From NCBI GenBank assembly GCA_963835525.1, contig CAWIFM010000008.1, positions 558,001 through 622,000 on the forward strand: a stretch of 64,000 nt of DNA, written 5' to 3'. Position numbers and translations under genes: made by a program. Below are positions 53,401-61,048 of this stretch, in pieces. This DNA is from DASSUW01 sp963835525. Its GTDB lineage: Bacteria > Actinomycetota > Thermoleophilia > Solirubrobacterales > Solirubrobacteraceae. Every line of letters starts with the position of its first letter. The first letter of the stretch is position 1. A model generated the notes under the pieces. The model worked only from the letters and a program-made list of their open reading frames with translations. It did not search any database and was not told the origin of the DNA.

Positions 53401-53561
53401 CGTTCTCGGCGCCCCAGACCGTCAACCAGACGCTCGCCTTCTCGCAGCTGACGACGAGCTCGCTCCCCACGAGGCGCATGTGGTGGCGCGTGCGGGCCAA
53501 CAACGGCTCGGGCGGCGCCGGTGCGTGGTCGTCAGCTCGGCGGTTCGAGGTGAAGAACTAG
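50490..53561 (+). CDS. SBBP-repeat surface lipoprotein with three Fn3/Ig-like domains
   Basis: A 1023-aa exported protein. The signal peptide ends in the lipobox VTGC (Cys 18). The N-domain (FVENRGQTDARVDFLAQG, DUF7948-like) leads to a series of about nine SBBP propeller repeats (VYSTFLGGGNSEWGRDIAID, AGNAYVTGFTQSPNFPTTAG, GAFD). Pro-rich linkers separate three C-terminal Fn3-like domains (FDWGDVSGAVSYTIQVD, FDWGDVADAAWYVIEAD, FDWGDVAGAASYTIQID). Such proteins are cell-surface or wall-bound and of unknown ligand. AAGGGGG lies 10 nt before ATG 50490. Confidence 0.88.
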   Translation: MLRLTVSVLVVAAFVTGCGGVERAQSPDGDRERLMAAYADLPLTFVENRGQTDARVDFLAQGPRHAVYVTPQEIALTLQQRGGAGVALALRFVGADPGAEPSGAERAPGTVNYLRGDDPARWQTELRGYGQIVYRDLWPGIDLRLRGQDQALKYEFVVRPGARPADIRLAYRGAEQVRRDEAGALQIQTVLGALRDAPPVSYQEIDGVRRPVDSRYVLSGERGYGFAVGDYDPARELVIDPSLSYSTLLGGASHEIASGIQVDAAGNAYVTGFTQSPNFPTTAGAFDRTGSASNNLDAFVTKLNPTGTALVYSTFLGGGNSEWGRDIAIDSAGSAYVTGKTMSSNFPTTGGAFDRSFNVDNCPRCGIDQVDAFVAKLNASGSGLVYSTFLGGTQPDETFGIALDGSRNAYVTGETVSSNFPTTAGAFDRTAGGGSDAFVAKLNATGSALVYSTRLGGADNELPEDLAVDASGNATVGGSTRSADFPATPGAFDTTHNGGAFDERFDLFVTKLNSAGSGLAFSTFVGGSKSDFGDDLALDAAGNAYMVGGTLSPDFPTTPGTFDPAFGGGSEAFAFKLNPAGSALVYSTFLGDAGASAVVPDAAGNAWLAGASGPSGATTPDAFDPFFNGGAVDAYVAKLSANGSALLFASFLGGSESDIGNDVALDPAGNVYLTGHTYSADFTTTPGAFDRVWGGDTLIFWGDAFVAKVDVAGTAPPQNPPAPPPAAPALVSPADGAVAAQPITFDWGDVSGAVSYTIQVDEISAFGAPLILSLSTTASQYTTSSLPDGNWNWFWRVRAVNAEGTAGAWSTVRAITVQSTPPPPPPPVPGAPSLASPADGAQVTQPFTFDWGDVADAAWYVIEADDGAGFAAPLVWAATTTPSQLATNSLPNGTSFWRVRAFNSDGIGGPYSAVRTVVVGSSAPPSGTLPAPTLVSPSSDARFSPGQSITFDWGDVAGAASYTIQIDDSDSFSAPQTVNQTLAFSQLTTSSLPTRRMWWRVRANNGSGGAGAWSSARRFEVKN

Positions 53562-54206
53562 CTCGTGCAGGTCGCCGACCGAGATGTCGGCGTCGAATTC
53601 GCGGGCGGGAGAGCCCGGGCCGTACTCGAGCGGGCGGTCGATGAAGGCGGTCCGCAGTCCGGCCTCGCGGGCGCCCTGGAGGTCCCACGGGTGCGCGGCG
53701 ACGAGCATGACCTCGCCAGGCTCGAATCCGAGCAGCCGCGCCGCGGTCAGGTAGACCTCGGGCGCGGGCTTGTATGCGCGGGCGAGCTCGGCCGACAGCA
53801 GGCAGTCGAACCGCAGATCGCCGTGGCGCGCGAGGTCGACGAGCAGGGCGAGGTGGCCGTTGGACAGCGTCGCGGTGACGTGCTCCCGGCGCAGCTCGTC
53901 CAGGCCCGCCCGAACGTCCGGCCACGGGTCGAGCCGGTGCCAGGCGTGCACGAGGCGCTGCCGCTCCGCACGCGCTAGATCCACGGTCAGGAGGTCGTCG
54001 AGCGTCGCGTGGTGGAGCTCGTCGAAGTCTCCCCACGGCCGCGCGCCCTCGTTCACCTCGTCGAGGATCGGCCGGTAGCGGGCGCGCCACGCGTCGGCCA
54101 GCTCCTCCGGATCGCCCGGCACCGCGCTCGCGCGGAACGCCGCCGCGATGCACGAGCGCCAGTCGACGAGGGTGCCGAAGACGTCGAACACGAGCGCGCG
54201 GACCAT
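53532..54206 (-). CDS. Haloacid dehalogenase, type II (HAD superfamily)
   Basis: A 224-aa HAD enzyme. Nucleophile Asp in LVFDVFGTLVDW (about residue 8), ATLSNGHLALL (motif II Ser/Asn), AYKPAPEVYLTAARLLG (motif III Lys) and VMLVAAHPWDLQGAREAGLRT (motif IV). This order fits L-2-haloacid dehalogenases, though the substrate could be another short acid. ATG 54206 is preferred over upstream in-frame codons. The 3' end overlaps the SBBP gene by 30 bp. Confidence 0.88.
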   Translation of the reverse strand: MVRALVFDVFGTLVDWRSCIAAAFRASAVPGDPEELADAWRARYRPILDEVNEGARPWGDFDELHHATLDDLLTVDLARAERQRLVHAWHRLDPWPDVRAGLDELRREHVTATLSNGHLALLVDLARHGDLRFDCLLSAELARAYKPAPEVYLTAARLLGFEPGEVMLVAAHPWDLQGAREAGLRTAFIDRPLEYGPGSPAREFDADISVGDLHELVLHLEPPS

Positions 54207-54267
54207 CGCGTGAAGGATCACAGCAAAGTCACTCGGTGGTCTCCCAGTGGCGATTCCATGCGGCCCC

Positions 54268-55275
54268 ATGAGGACCGCGCTGACGATGGCGCTGGTGCTC
54301 CTCCTCACCCTGGCGGGGGCCGCCCATGCGCACGTGCGCAGCAGCACGGGCTACTCCGACGTGCGCGGCGAGGGGAGCACCGTGCGCTACGACCTGAGCC
54401 TCGAGACCGCCGCGCTCGACGCCGCGGCGGGCGACGGCACGTTCGAGGCGTACGTGCTCCCGCGCGTCCAGGTCTTCCTCGACGGGGTCGAATGCGAGGG
54501 CGCGGCGGAGCGTGCCGGCGCCGCCTCGCGCGACGGCCGCGACCACACGCGGATCGTCCTGACGTTCGAGTGCCCGGGCTCGCCCGGCGGCGCCTACGAG
54601 ATCCGCTACGGCGTGTTCGCCGACGGCTCCGTGGTCGACGACCACACCAACGTCACCCGCTACGACCTGGCCGGGAACGCCGGCACGTTCGTGTTCGGCG
54701 CCGGGAATCGAGCGCTCGAGGCGGGTGACGGCTCGCTGGTCGCGATGGCGGGCCGCTTCGTGGTGATCGGCGTCGAGCACATCCTGTTCGGGATCGATCA
54801 CGTGCTGTTCCTGCTGGCGCTCCTGCTCGGCGCCCGCAGCCTCGGCCAGGTGATCAAGCTGGCGACCACGTTCACGGCCGCGCACAGCGTCACGCTGGTG
54901 CTCGGCGCGCTGGGCTGGGTCAACGTCCCGCCTGAGATCGTCGAGCCGCTGATCGCGCTCTCGATCGCCTACGTCGCGGCGGACGTGATGCTCGGCAACG
55001 AGGGTCGCCACCGTCTTCCGATCGTCTTCGGCTTCGGCCTGCTGCACGGGCTCGGGTTCGCCGGCTCGCTGAGCTGGTCCGGCGACATCGACCTGGCGGC
55101 GCTGGCCACCTTCAACGTCGGGATCGAGCTGGGGCAGGCGCTCATCGTGCTCGCCGTCTTCCCGGTCCTGCTGCTGGTACGGCGAGTCAGGTGGTCGCCG
55201 TACGCCCACGCCGGCGCGGCGGCATGCGCCGGCGGCTTCGGGCTCCTGTGGTTCTTCGAACGGCTCATGGCATGA
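54268..55275 (+). CDS. HupE/UreJ-family membrane protein with exported N-terminal domain
   Basis: A 335-aa protein: signal-like helix (MALVLLLTLAGAAHAH), an extracytoplasmic beta-rich domain, then six TM helices with IGVEHILFGIDHVLFLLALL, TTFTAAHSVTLVLGALG and FGFGLLHGLGFAGSLSW, the HupE/UreJ_2 signature with conserved His residues. It may transport Ni/Co or another metal. ATGA at 55272 touches the downstream metallophosphoesterase gene, whose start is at 55287. Confidence 0.85.
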   Translation: MRTALTMALVLLLTLAGAAHAHVRSSTGYSDVRGEGSTVRYDLSLETAALDAAAGDGTFEAYVLPRVQVFLDGVECEGAAERAGAASRDGRDHTRIVLTFECPGSPGGAYEIRYGVFADGSVVDDHTNVTRYDLAGNAGTFVFGAGNRALEAGDGSLVAMAGRFVVIGVEHILFGIDHVLFLLALLLGARSLGQVIKLATTFTAAHSVTLVLGALGWVNVPPEIVEPLIALSIAYVAADVMLGNEGRHRLPIVFGFGLLHGLGFAGSLSWSGDIDLAALATFNVGIELGQALIVLAVFPVLLLVRRVRWSPYAHAGAAACAGGFGLLWFFERLMA

Positions 55276-55286
55276 ACGGAGGCGGC

Positions 55287-57827
55287 ATGAACAAGCTGGT
55301 GCCGGTGGTGGGGCTCGTGCTGGCGTCGCTGGTCCTCGTCAAGGCGGCGCGGCCGGTGATCGCGGAGGCACTCGATCCGCAGCAGGCGGCGGTGAGCGGC
55401 CTCGTCTACGAGGATCGCAACGGCAACGATCAACGGGACGCGGGCGAACGCGGCGTGCCCGGCGTCAGCGTCACCGACGGCGTGACGACGGTCGAGACCG
55501 ACTCGGCCGGGCGGTACCGACTCGAGGTGGATGTGGCACGGCGGATCACCGACCTGGTGTTCATCACCAAGCCGGCGGGCTACGACGTGCCGACCGACCA
55601 GTACAAGACCCCGCGGTTCTACCGCGACCTGGGGCAGCTCGCGGACGGCGCCGAGGCGGGCGCCGACTTCGCGCTGCTCCCCGACCCGAGCGGGCGCAGC
55701 GACGACTTCACGTTCGCCAACGTCGCCGACCCGCACCGCAACGCGAACATGGCGTCGCAGATGCGCCAGATCACCGAGACCTCGAAGGAGCTCGCCTTCG
55801 TCCAGGTCTCCGGCGACCTCACCGACAACGCCACCGACGCGGAGTTCATGCAGTACAAGACCGGCACGACGGCGTCGAGGCTGCCGGTCTGGCCCGCCGT
55901 GGGCAACCACGAGTACTTCAACGCCGGCCCCTCGACCTACGAGGCGCGGATCGACAACTACCGCCGCCACGTGGGACCGGAGTGGTACTCGTTCGACCAC
56001 GGCAAGCGCCACTTCCTCGTGCTCGAGAACAACGGTGCCGCGCCGATCGAGGAGCAGCGCGAGTGGATGGAGGCCGACCTCGAGGAGCACGCCCGCGGCA
56101 AGCGCGTGGTCGTGCTCATGCACATGCCGATGAACGTGCCGTTCGGCTCGCCGTCGGCGTACGACGACTACGCCGGGGTGCTCGAGCAGTACGACACCGA
56201 GCTGGTGCTGGTCGGCCACGAGCACTCCAACGACGTCGACGACTCGACCTGGGTCAAGGGCGCCCGCCACATCCAGACGAACTCGAGCTCGTACACGATC
56301 GACCACAGCCCGCGCGGCTTCCGCTACGTGACGATGAAGGGCCCGCGCTTCAGCAACCCGTTCCGGATGTACGGCGTCGAGCGCTCGCTCGCCGTCACCA
56401 GCCCGGCGCCCGGCGCGGAGCTGGCCGACCTCGACGAGGTGCAGGTCAGCGCCTACCACACGTCCGAGCGCGTCAAGGGCGTGTACTACCGGCTCGACGG
56501 CCGCGGCCGCTGGCACAGCCTCAAGCCGTCGGGCGACTTCACCTGGTACGGCGACATCGACGACGACCGCGGCTCGCACGAGATCGAGGTCGTCGCGGTC
56601 GACGAGAGCGGCGCGCGCTGGAGCGAGACCTCGACGTTCTCGGTCCGCCGCGGCCGGGCGCCGAGGATCGAGCCCGGCGCCGACTGGGCGCAGTTCCACG
56701 GCGACCAGCGGCACAGCGGCGCGGCCGCTGACGTGCTCGAGCCCGACCTGCAGCTGGCGTGGACGCATCGCACGCGCGGCGTGCTCCTCACCGGCTCGCC
56801 GGTGATCGCCGACGGCGTCGCCTACGCCGGCGTGCGCGACGAGAACGGGACCGAGCGCGGCGGCGTGCACGCCGTCGAGCTCGACAGCGGCCGCAAGCGG
56901 TGGGAGTTCGACGTCCCGTCGTCGGTCCACGGCACCCCGGCGGTGTCCGGCAGCACGGTGCTCATCCCGTCACTGCGCGGGACGCTGTACGCGGTCAGCG
57001 GCCGCACCGGCAGGCTGCGCTGGAAGCGCGAGCCCGAGCCGGGGACGCCGCCCGTCAACCAGCGGTCGTACTCCTACTACTCGCCAGCGGTCGCGGACGG
57101 GACCGTCTACTGGCCCCACCAGACCCGTTCCGGCAAGGCGAGCCGCGGCCTGCTGTCCGCGCTCGACGTCAGGACGGGCGCGGTGCAGTGGGAGTCGCCG
57201 ATGACGGGCGCCACGATGAGCGACGGCACGCCGGCGGTGGCCGACGGCCGCGTCTACGTGGGCAACGAGACCGCCGACCGCGTGATCGCGTACGACGCGG
57301 CCACCGGCGCCCAGCTGTGGACCGCCACCGCCCGGCTCGGGGGCTGGCAGGACGCGTCACCGACCGCGGTCGGCGGACGAGTGTTCATCGGCTCCAACAA
57401 CCGCGTCATCGCCCGCGACGCGGCCACCGGCGCCGACCTCTGGCAGCACCAGAGCCCGGATGCCTCATGGATCCCGCAGAACGCCACGCCGTCCGCTCCG
57501 GCGGTGGTCGGGAACACGCTCTACATGGGCTTCCCGAACGGCCGCGTGACGGCGCTCGACGTCGCCTCGGGCGCGGTGGTGTGGAGCGTGCGGCTGCCCG
57601 GCCAGGCGTACCTCGGCGGCGTCCTCTCACCACCAGCGGTGAGCGGCGACACCGTGTACGTGGGAGCCAACAACGGCCACCTCTACGGTCTCGACCGCGC
57701 CACCGGCGCGGAGAAGTGGAAGTTCGAGATCGGCTCGTGGGTCGCCTCCGGACCGGCGATCTCGGGCAACGCGCTCCTGGCGGGAGCGTGGGACGGGAAC
57801 CTCTACGCCTTCGCGGGGAAGGGGTAG
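55287..57827 (+). CDS. Exported metallophosphoesterase with SdrD-like and PQQ-propeller domains
   Basis: An 846-aa secreted protein: membrane helix (LVPVVGLVLASLVLVKAA), SdrD B-like domain (SGLVYEDRNGNDQRDAGERG), calcineurin-like phosphoesterase (NVADPHRNANMA, VQVSGDLTDNATDAEF, AVGNHEYFN, VVVLMHMPMN, LVLVGHEHSND, intact GD/GNHE and GHxH ligands), a beta domain, and a C-terminal seven-bladed PQQ/WD-like propeller with repeats such as IAYDAATGAQLWTATA and YGLDRATGAEKWKFEIG. It may be an extracellular phosphatase or phospholipase. Starts 12 bp after the HupE gene and is probably co-transcribed with it. Confidence 0.83.
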   Translation: MNKLVPVVGLVLASLVLVKAARPVIAEALDPQQAAVSGLVYEDRNGNDQRDAGERGVPGVSVTDGVTTVETDSAGRYRLEVDVARRITDLVFITKPAGYDVPTDQYKTPRFYRDLGQLADGAEAGADFALLPDPSGRSDDFTFANVADPHRNANMASQMRQITETSKELAFVQVSGDLTDNATDAEFMQYKTGTTASRLPVWPAVGNHEYFNAGPSTYEARIDNYRRHVGPEWYSFDHGKRHFLVLENNGAAPIEEQREWMEADLEEHARGKRVVVLMHMPMNVPFGSPSAYDDYAGVLEQYDTELVLVGHEHSNDVDDSTWVKGARHIQTNSSSYTIDHSPRGFRYVTMKGPRFSNPFRMYGVERSLAVTSPAPGAELADLDEVQVSAYHTSERVKGVYYRLDGRGRWHSLKPSGDFTWYGDIDDDRGSHEIEVVAVDESGARWSETSTFSVRRGRAPRIEPGADWAQFHGDQRHSGAAADVLEPDLQLAWTHRTRGVLLTGSPVIADGVAYAGVRDENGTERGGVHAVELDSGRKRWEFDVPSSVHGTPAVSGSTVLIPSLRGTLYAVSGRTGRLRWKREPEPGTPPVNQRSYSYYSPAVADGTVYWPHQTRSGKASRGLLSALDVRTGAVQWESPMTGATMSDGTPAVADGRVYVGNETADRVIAYDAATGAQLWTATARLGGWQDASPTAVGGRVFIGSNNRVIARDAATGADLWQHQSPDASWIPQNATPSAPAVVGNTLYMGFPNGRVTALDVASGAVVWSVRLPGQAYLGGVLSPPAVSGDTVYVGANNGHLYGLDRATGAEKWKFEIGSWVASGPAISGNALLAGAWDGNLYAFAGKG

Positions 57828-58559
57828 AGCCTGAAGCCGCCGGCGACGCGCTCGACGGCGCCGGCCGTTCGCAGGTGAGAGGCCGCGATCACCCGCCCGG
57901 TGGTCGCGGCCTCGCCCAGCAGCGCGCGGCGGGTGGCGACATTGACCGCGGGATCGTCGTCGAACGCCATCGTCCACTCCGGGGTGCTCGACGTGACGCG
58001 GGTCGACGATGGCGTCGGCGAGGAAGAGCGCCTCGCCGCCGATCTCGAGCGCCATGTGCCCGGGCGTATGCCCCGGCGCGGGGATCAGGCGCAGGCCGGG
58101 CGCGGGCTCGAACGGCGCGTCGACGAGCTCCAGGTCGAGCGGTTCGAGTTGCTCGGCCGCCACGTGATCGTCGCGCCACTCCCGGTCGATGCGCGACATC
58201 ACGTGCCGCGCGGCCCCGAACTGCGGGCGGCCGCCGGCGCACAGCCCGCCGATGTGGTCGATGTGCGCGTGCGTGATCAGGACGAGCTCGACGTCGCCCG
58301 GGGCGACGCCCTCGGCGGCGAGCGCGGCGATCAGTCCGCCGCCGCTGCCGCCGAGCGGATGCTCGTACGCGCCGAGGCCCGCATCGACGAGCGCGGTCAG
58401 GCCCCCGCCGCGGAGGAGCAGGCATCCGAACGGCATGGCGACGGGGTCGCCGGGACGCTCCGCCTCGGGCGCGCCCGCGAACACCATCTCGGCCGGCAGC
58501 ACGCCCTCGCCGTCGCTGATCATCCGGCACTCGAACGATCCCGCGACGAAGGAGAACAC
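57803..58559 (-). CDS. Metallo-beta-lactamase-fold hydrolase (one frameshift)
   Basis: A 251-aa enzyme after repair, starting GTG 58559. It carries THAHIDHIGGL (HxHxDH zinc ligands), the third His in APGHTPGHMALEIG and the Asp in ALFLADAIVD. It ends FRLYPFPAKA. One extra base near 57979 breaks VEHP-EWTMAFDDDPAVNV. The TACGGT box 6 nt upstream fits leaderless transcription. Lactonase or glyoxalase-like hydrolysis is possible. It overlaps the phosphoesterase gene by 25 bp. Confidence 0.82.
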
Positions 58560-58565
58560 GCGGCG

Positions 58566-58571
58566 ACCGTA
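58566..58571 (-). promoter_or_regulatory. Candidate leaderless -10 box (TACGGT)
   Basis: Complement of 58566-58571, 6 nt before GTG 58559; the adjacent sequence GATATACGGT is AT-rich for this region. Confidence 0.45.
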
Positions 58572-58670
58572 TATCGCGCGCCAACAAGAGGCCAACTTTT
58601 CGCCAAGCCGCCGGGTCTACACCTTCGTCCGTCCACCAGCCGGTTCATGTCCAAGAAAGGACACCGACTC

Positions 58671-58865
58671 ATGGTTCACACCCGCCGCCTCCTCGCGCTG
58701 CCGACCGCCGTCTTCGTCGCAGCGCTCATCGCCGCACCGTCGTTCGCCGCCACGCCCGTCAGCGGGGCGTCCCTCTCCTCGCAGCCCACCGTCGCGCCCG
58801 CCCCGGAGACCCAGGGGATCATCATGAGCGACGGCCGGATCTGCAATCCGCGCTGGGGCTGCTGA
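58671..58865 (+). CDS. Small secreted peptide ending in CNPRWGC
   Basis: A 64-aa protein: signal peptide LLALPTAVFVAALIAAPSFA, then a mature segment of about 37 aa ending GIIMSDGRICNPRWGC. The two Cys of CNPRWGC could form a small disulfide loop. A GAAAGGA ribosome site precedes ATG 58671. It is divergent from the MBL gene and 44 bp upstream of a sulfatase. No maturation enzyme is adjacent. It could be a secreted signal, inhibitor or toxin-like peptide, or a minor structural protein; function is unknown. Confidence 0.6.
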   Translation: MVHTRRLLALPTAVFVAALIAAPSFAATPVSGASLSSQPTVAPAPETQGIIMSDGRICNPRWGC

Positions 58866-58909
58866 GCCCTCCGCAACCCTGAGCGGCCCGCCGGGTTCGA
58901 GCGGGCACC

Positions 58910-60739
58910 ATGATCCGTGCCGCAGTAGTGGTGCTCGCTCTGACCCTGGCGGTCGCGTTCGGCGGTCCGCCCGCATCCGGCCAGGCGCCGCCGGCCAAGC
59001 CGAACCTGCTCGTGCTCATGACCGACGACCTCGAGGTGGATGACCTCAAGGCGCTGCCCAGCGTCCGGAGGCTCGCCGAACAGGGCACGACGTTCAGCAA
59101 CTCGTTCGTCGGCTACTCGCTGTGCTGCCCGTCGCGGGCGACGTACCTGAGCGGCCAGTACAACCACAACAACGGCGTGCTCTCGAACGCAGCGCCGGAC
59201 GGCGGCTTCGCACGGCTCGACCACACCAACACGCTGCCGGTGTGGCTCCAGGCCGCCGGCTACCACACCACGCACGTCGGCAAGTACCTCAACGGCTACG
59301 AGAACGCGGCCACCCGGACCACGGTGCCGCCGGGCTACTCGGACTGGCAGGGACTCGCGATCGGCACGTACCGGATGTACAACTTCTCGGTCAACGACAA
59401 CGGCACGCTGGTGCCCTACGGCACCGCGCCGGCGGACTACCAGACGGACGTGCTCGCCGATCGTGCCGTCGCCGCGATCCGCGAGCGCGCCGCCTCGCCG
59501 CAGCCCTTCTATCTGAAGTTCTCGCCGCTGGCGCCGCACGGCTCGGGCGCCGTCGCCGGCCACAACGGCATGGGTCCGGATCCCGCGCCGCGCCACCGCG
59601 GCGCGTACGCCACCGAGCCGCTCGACATCGGCCCCGCCTATAACGAGGCGGACGTGAGCGACAAGCCGGCCTCGATCCGGCAGCTCCCGCGGATCAGCGC
59701 GCAGGCGCGGGTGGACATCGACACCCGCAACCGGCGGCGGCTGGCCTCGCTGCTGGCCGTCGACGAGGCGATCACGCGCATGATCGACGAGCTCCGCGCC
59801 GCCGGCGAGCTCGACCAGACGATCATCGTGTTCACGTCCGACAACGGCTGGCAGGAGGGCGAGCATCGAGTCGTGCAGGGCAAGGTCCGCGTGTACGAGC
59901 CGTCGATCCGCGTGCCGCTGATCGTCCGCGGCCCGGGCTTCGCGCCCGGCGCCGTCGCTGCGGCCACGGCGATCAACGTCGATCTGCCGTTGACGCTCGC
60001 CGCGGCCGGGGGCGCCGTACCCGGACGCGTCCTGGACGGACTGGACCTTCGCGAGGTGGCCGGCGGATCGGCTCGCGCGCTCGCCCGGCCGCTGCTCAAC
60101 GAGACCGGCGTGCCGGGGCTCTCCAACCGCAACTTCCACCAGGCGATCCGGACCGGCACCCACAAGTACGTCGAGCACGCCAACGGCGAGCGCGAGCTCT
60201 ACGACCTGCGCAGCGACCCGGACGAGCTCGTCAACGTCGCGGCTGACCCGGCGCAGGCCGGGACGCTGGCGGAGCTGGACGCACGGCTCGAGGTGCTCAA
60301 GACCTGCGCCGGCGGGTCGTGCATCGATCCACAGCCGCCCGCGGTACCGGTGCCGTCGTCTCCGCAGCCTTCCGTCCCGGACTCGATCACGCCGGTCGCG
60401 CGTTCGGTCCGGCTGCTGGACCGGCGCATCCGGCTCGGGCGCGACAAGCGGATCGGCATCCCGATGCGCTGCGCACTCGGCGCCGACGACGGCTGCACGG
60501 GCACGCTGACGCTTTACGAGCGACGCAAGCATCGCCTCGTGCGGATGGGCGCGAGGCGCTTCTCGCTCGAGCCCGGCCAGTACAAGCGCGTCGAGGTCAA
60601 GGTGCGCGCGGCCGCTCGGCGACGACTGGCGAGCAAGGGCCGGCTGACGGTCCGCGCCAGCGCGCGCTACGTGACCGTGGCCGGTGAGCTCGAGCGCGCG
60701 AAGCGCACGTTCCACCTGGTCGCACGGTCACATCGATAG
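58910..60739 (+). CDS. Secreted sulfatase (arylsulfatase family)
   Basis: A 609-aa exported enzyme. After the signal peptide (VVVLALTLAVAFGGPPASG) come LLVLMTDDLEVDDLKALP (metal-binding Asp pair), the formylglycine motif SLCCPSRATYLSGQ (Cys in CxPSR), HVGKYLNGY, IIVFTSDNGWQEGEHRVVQG and ELYDLRSDPDELVN. A basic beta-rich C-terminal domain (about 130 aa) may anchor it to the wall. It should hydrolyse sulfate esters outside the cell, after FGE-type conversion of the Cys; no maturase is in the window. Confidence 0.9.
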   Translation: MIRAAVVVLALTLAVAFGGPPASGQAPPAKPNLLVLMTDDLEVDDLKALPSVRRLAEQGTTFSNSFVGYSLCCPSRATYLSGQYNHNNGVLSNAAPDGGFARLDHTNTLPVWLQAAGYHTTHVGKYLNGYENAATRTTVPPGYSDWQGLAIGTYRMYNFSVNDNGTLVPYGTAPADYQTDVLADRAVAAIRERAASPQPFYLKFSPLAPHGSGAVAGHNGMGPDPAPRHRGAYATEPLDIGPAYNEADVSDKPASIRQLPRISAQARVDIDTRNRRRLASLLAVDEAITRMIDELRAAGELDQTIIVFTSDNGWQEGEHRVVQGKVRVYEPSIRVPLIVRGPGFAPGAVAAATAINVDLPLTLAAAGGAVPGRVLDGLDLREVAGGSARALARPLLNETGVPGLSNRNFHQAIRTGTHKYVEHANGERELYDLRSDPDELVNVAADPAQAGTLAELDARLEVLKTCAGGSCIDPQPPAVPVPSSPQPSVPDSITPVARSVRLLDRRIRLGRDKRIGIPMRCALGADDGCTGTLTLYERRKHRLVRMGARRFSLEPGQYKRVEVKVRAAARRRLASKGRLTVRASARYVTVAGELERAKRTFHLVARSHR

Positions 60740-60748
60740 CGTCTCCCG

Positions 60749-60772
60749 CGAGGTGTCAATGAGTACACCTCG
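60749..60772. promoter_or_regulatory. Inverted repeat after the sulfatase gene
   Basis: CGAGGTGT (60749-60756) and ACACCTCG (60765-60772) are exact complements around an 8-nt spacer, 10 bp past the sulfatase stop and 64 bp before the next start. It could be a terminator hairpin (no U-run) or an operator. Confidence 0.45.
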
Positions 60773-60835
60773 GGGTCCTGGCCGACGCGTGGCCGCCACG
60801 AGAGGCTTCCACTGTCCGCCAGAGGAGGTACGACC

Positions 60836-61048
60836 ATGAAGTTCAGGAAGCAACCGCCGCCGCCACCACCCCCGCCGCCCCAGCGATCGAAGCCGCCGTG
60901 GCAGGAGTTCCTCGAGGATGAGGAACGTCCGAACCGGGAGGACCTGGCCGCCGGCCACAACGTCTTCACCGACTCGATCCTCGAGCCGGTGCCGCTGCCG
61001 CGCTGGCTCCGTGGCCGCCGGCGGGCGCCGCGCGACAAGCTCAGTTAG
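60836..61048 (+). CDS. Small polyproline hypothetical protein
   Basis: A 70-aa protein with a strong AGGAGGT ribosome site. It contains a run of nine prolines near residue 7, then an acidic and a basic part (KPPWQEFLEDEERPNREDLA; PLPRWLRGRRRAPRDKLS). No membrane segment. The polyproline run implies dependence on EF-P for translation. Its TAG overlaps the convergent AarF gene through TTAG. Confidence 0.58.
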   Translation: MKFRKQPPPPPPPPPQRSKPPWQEFLEDEERPNREDLAAGHNVFTDSILEPVPLPRWLRGRRRAPRDKLS

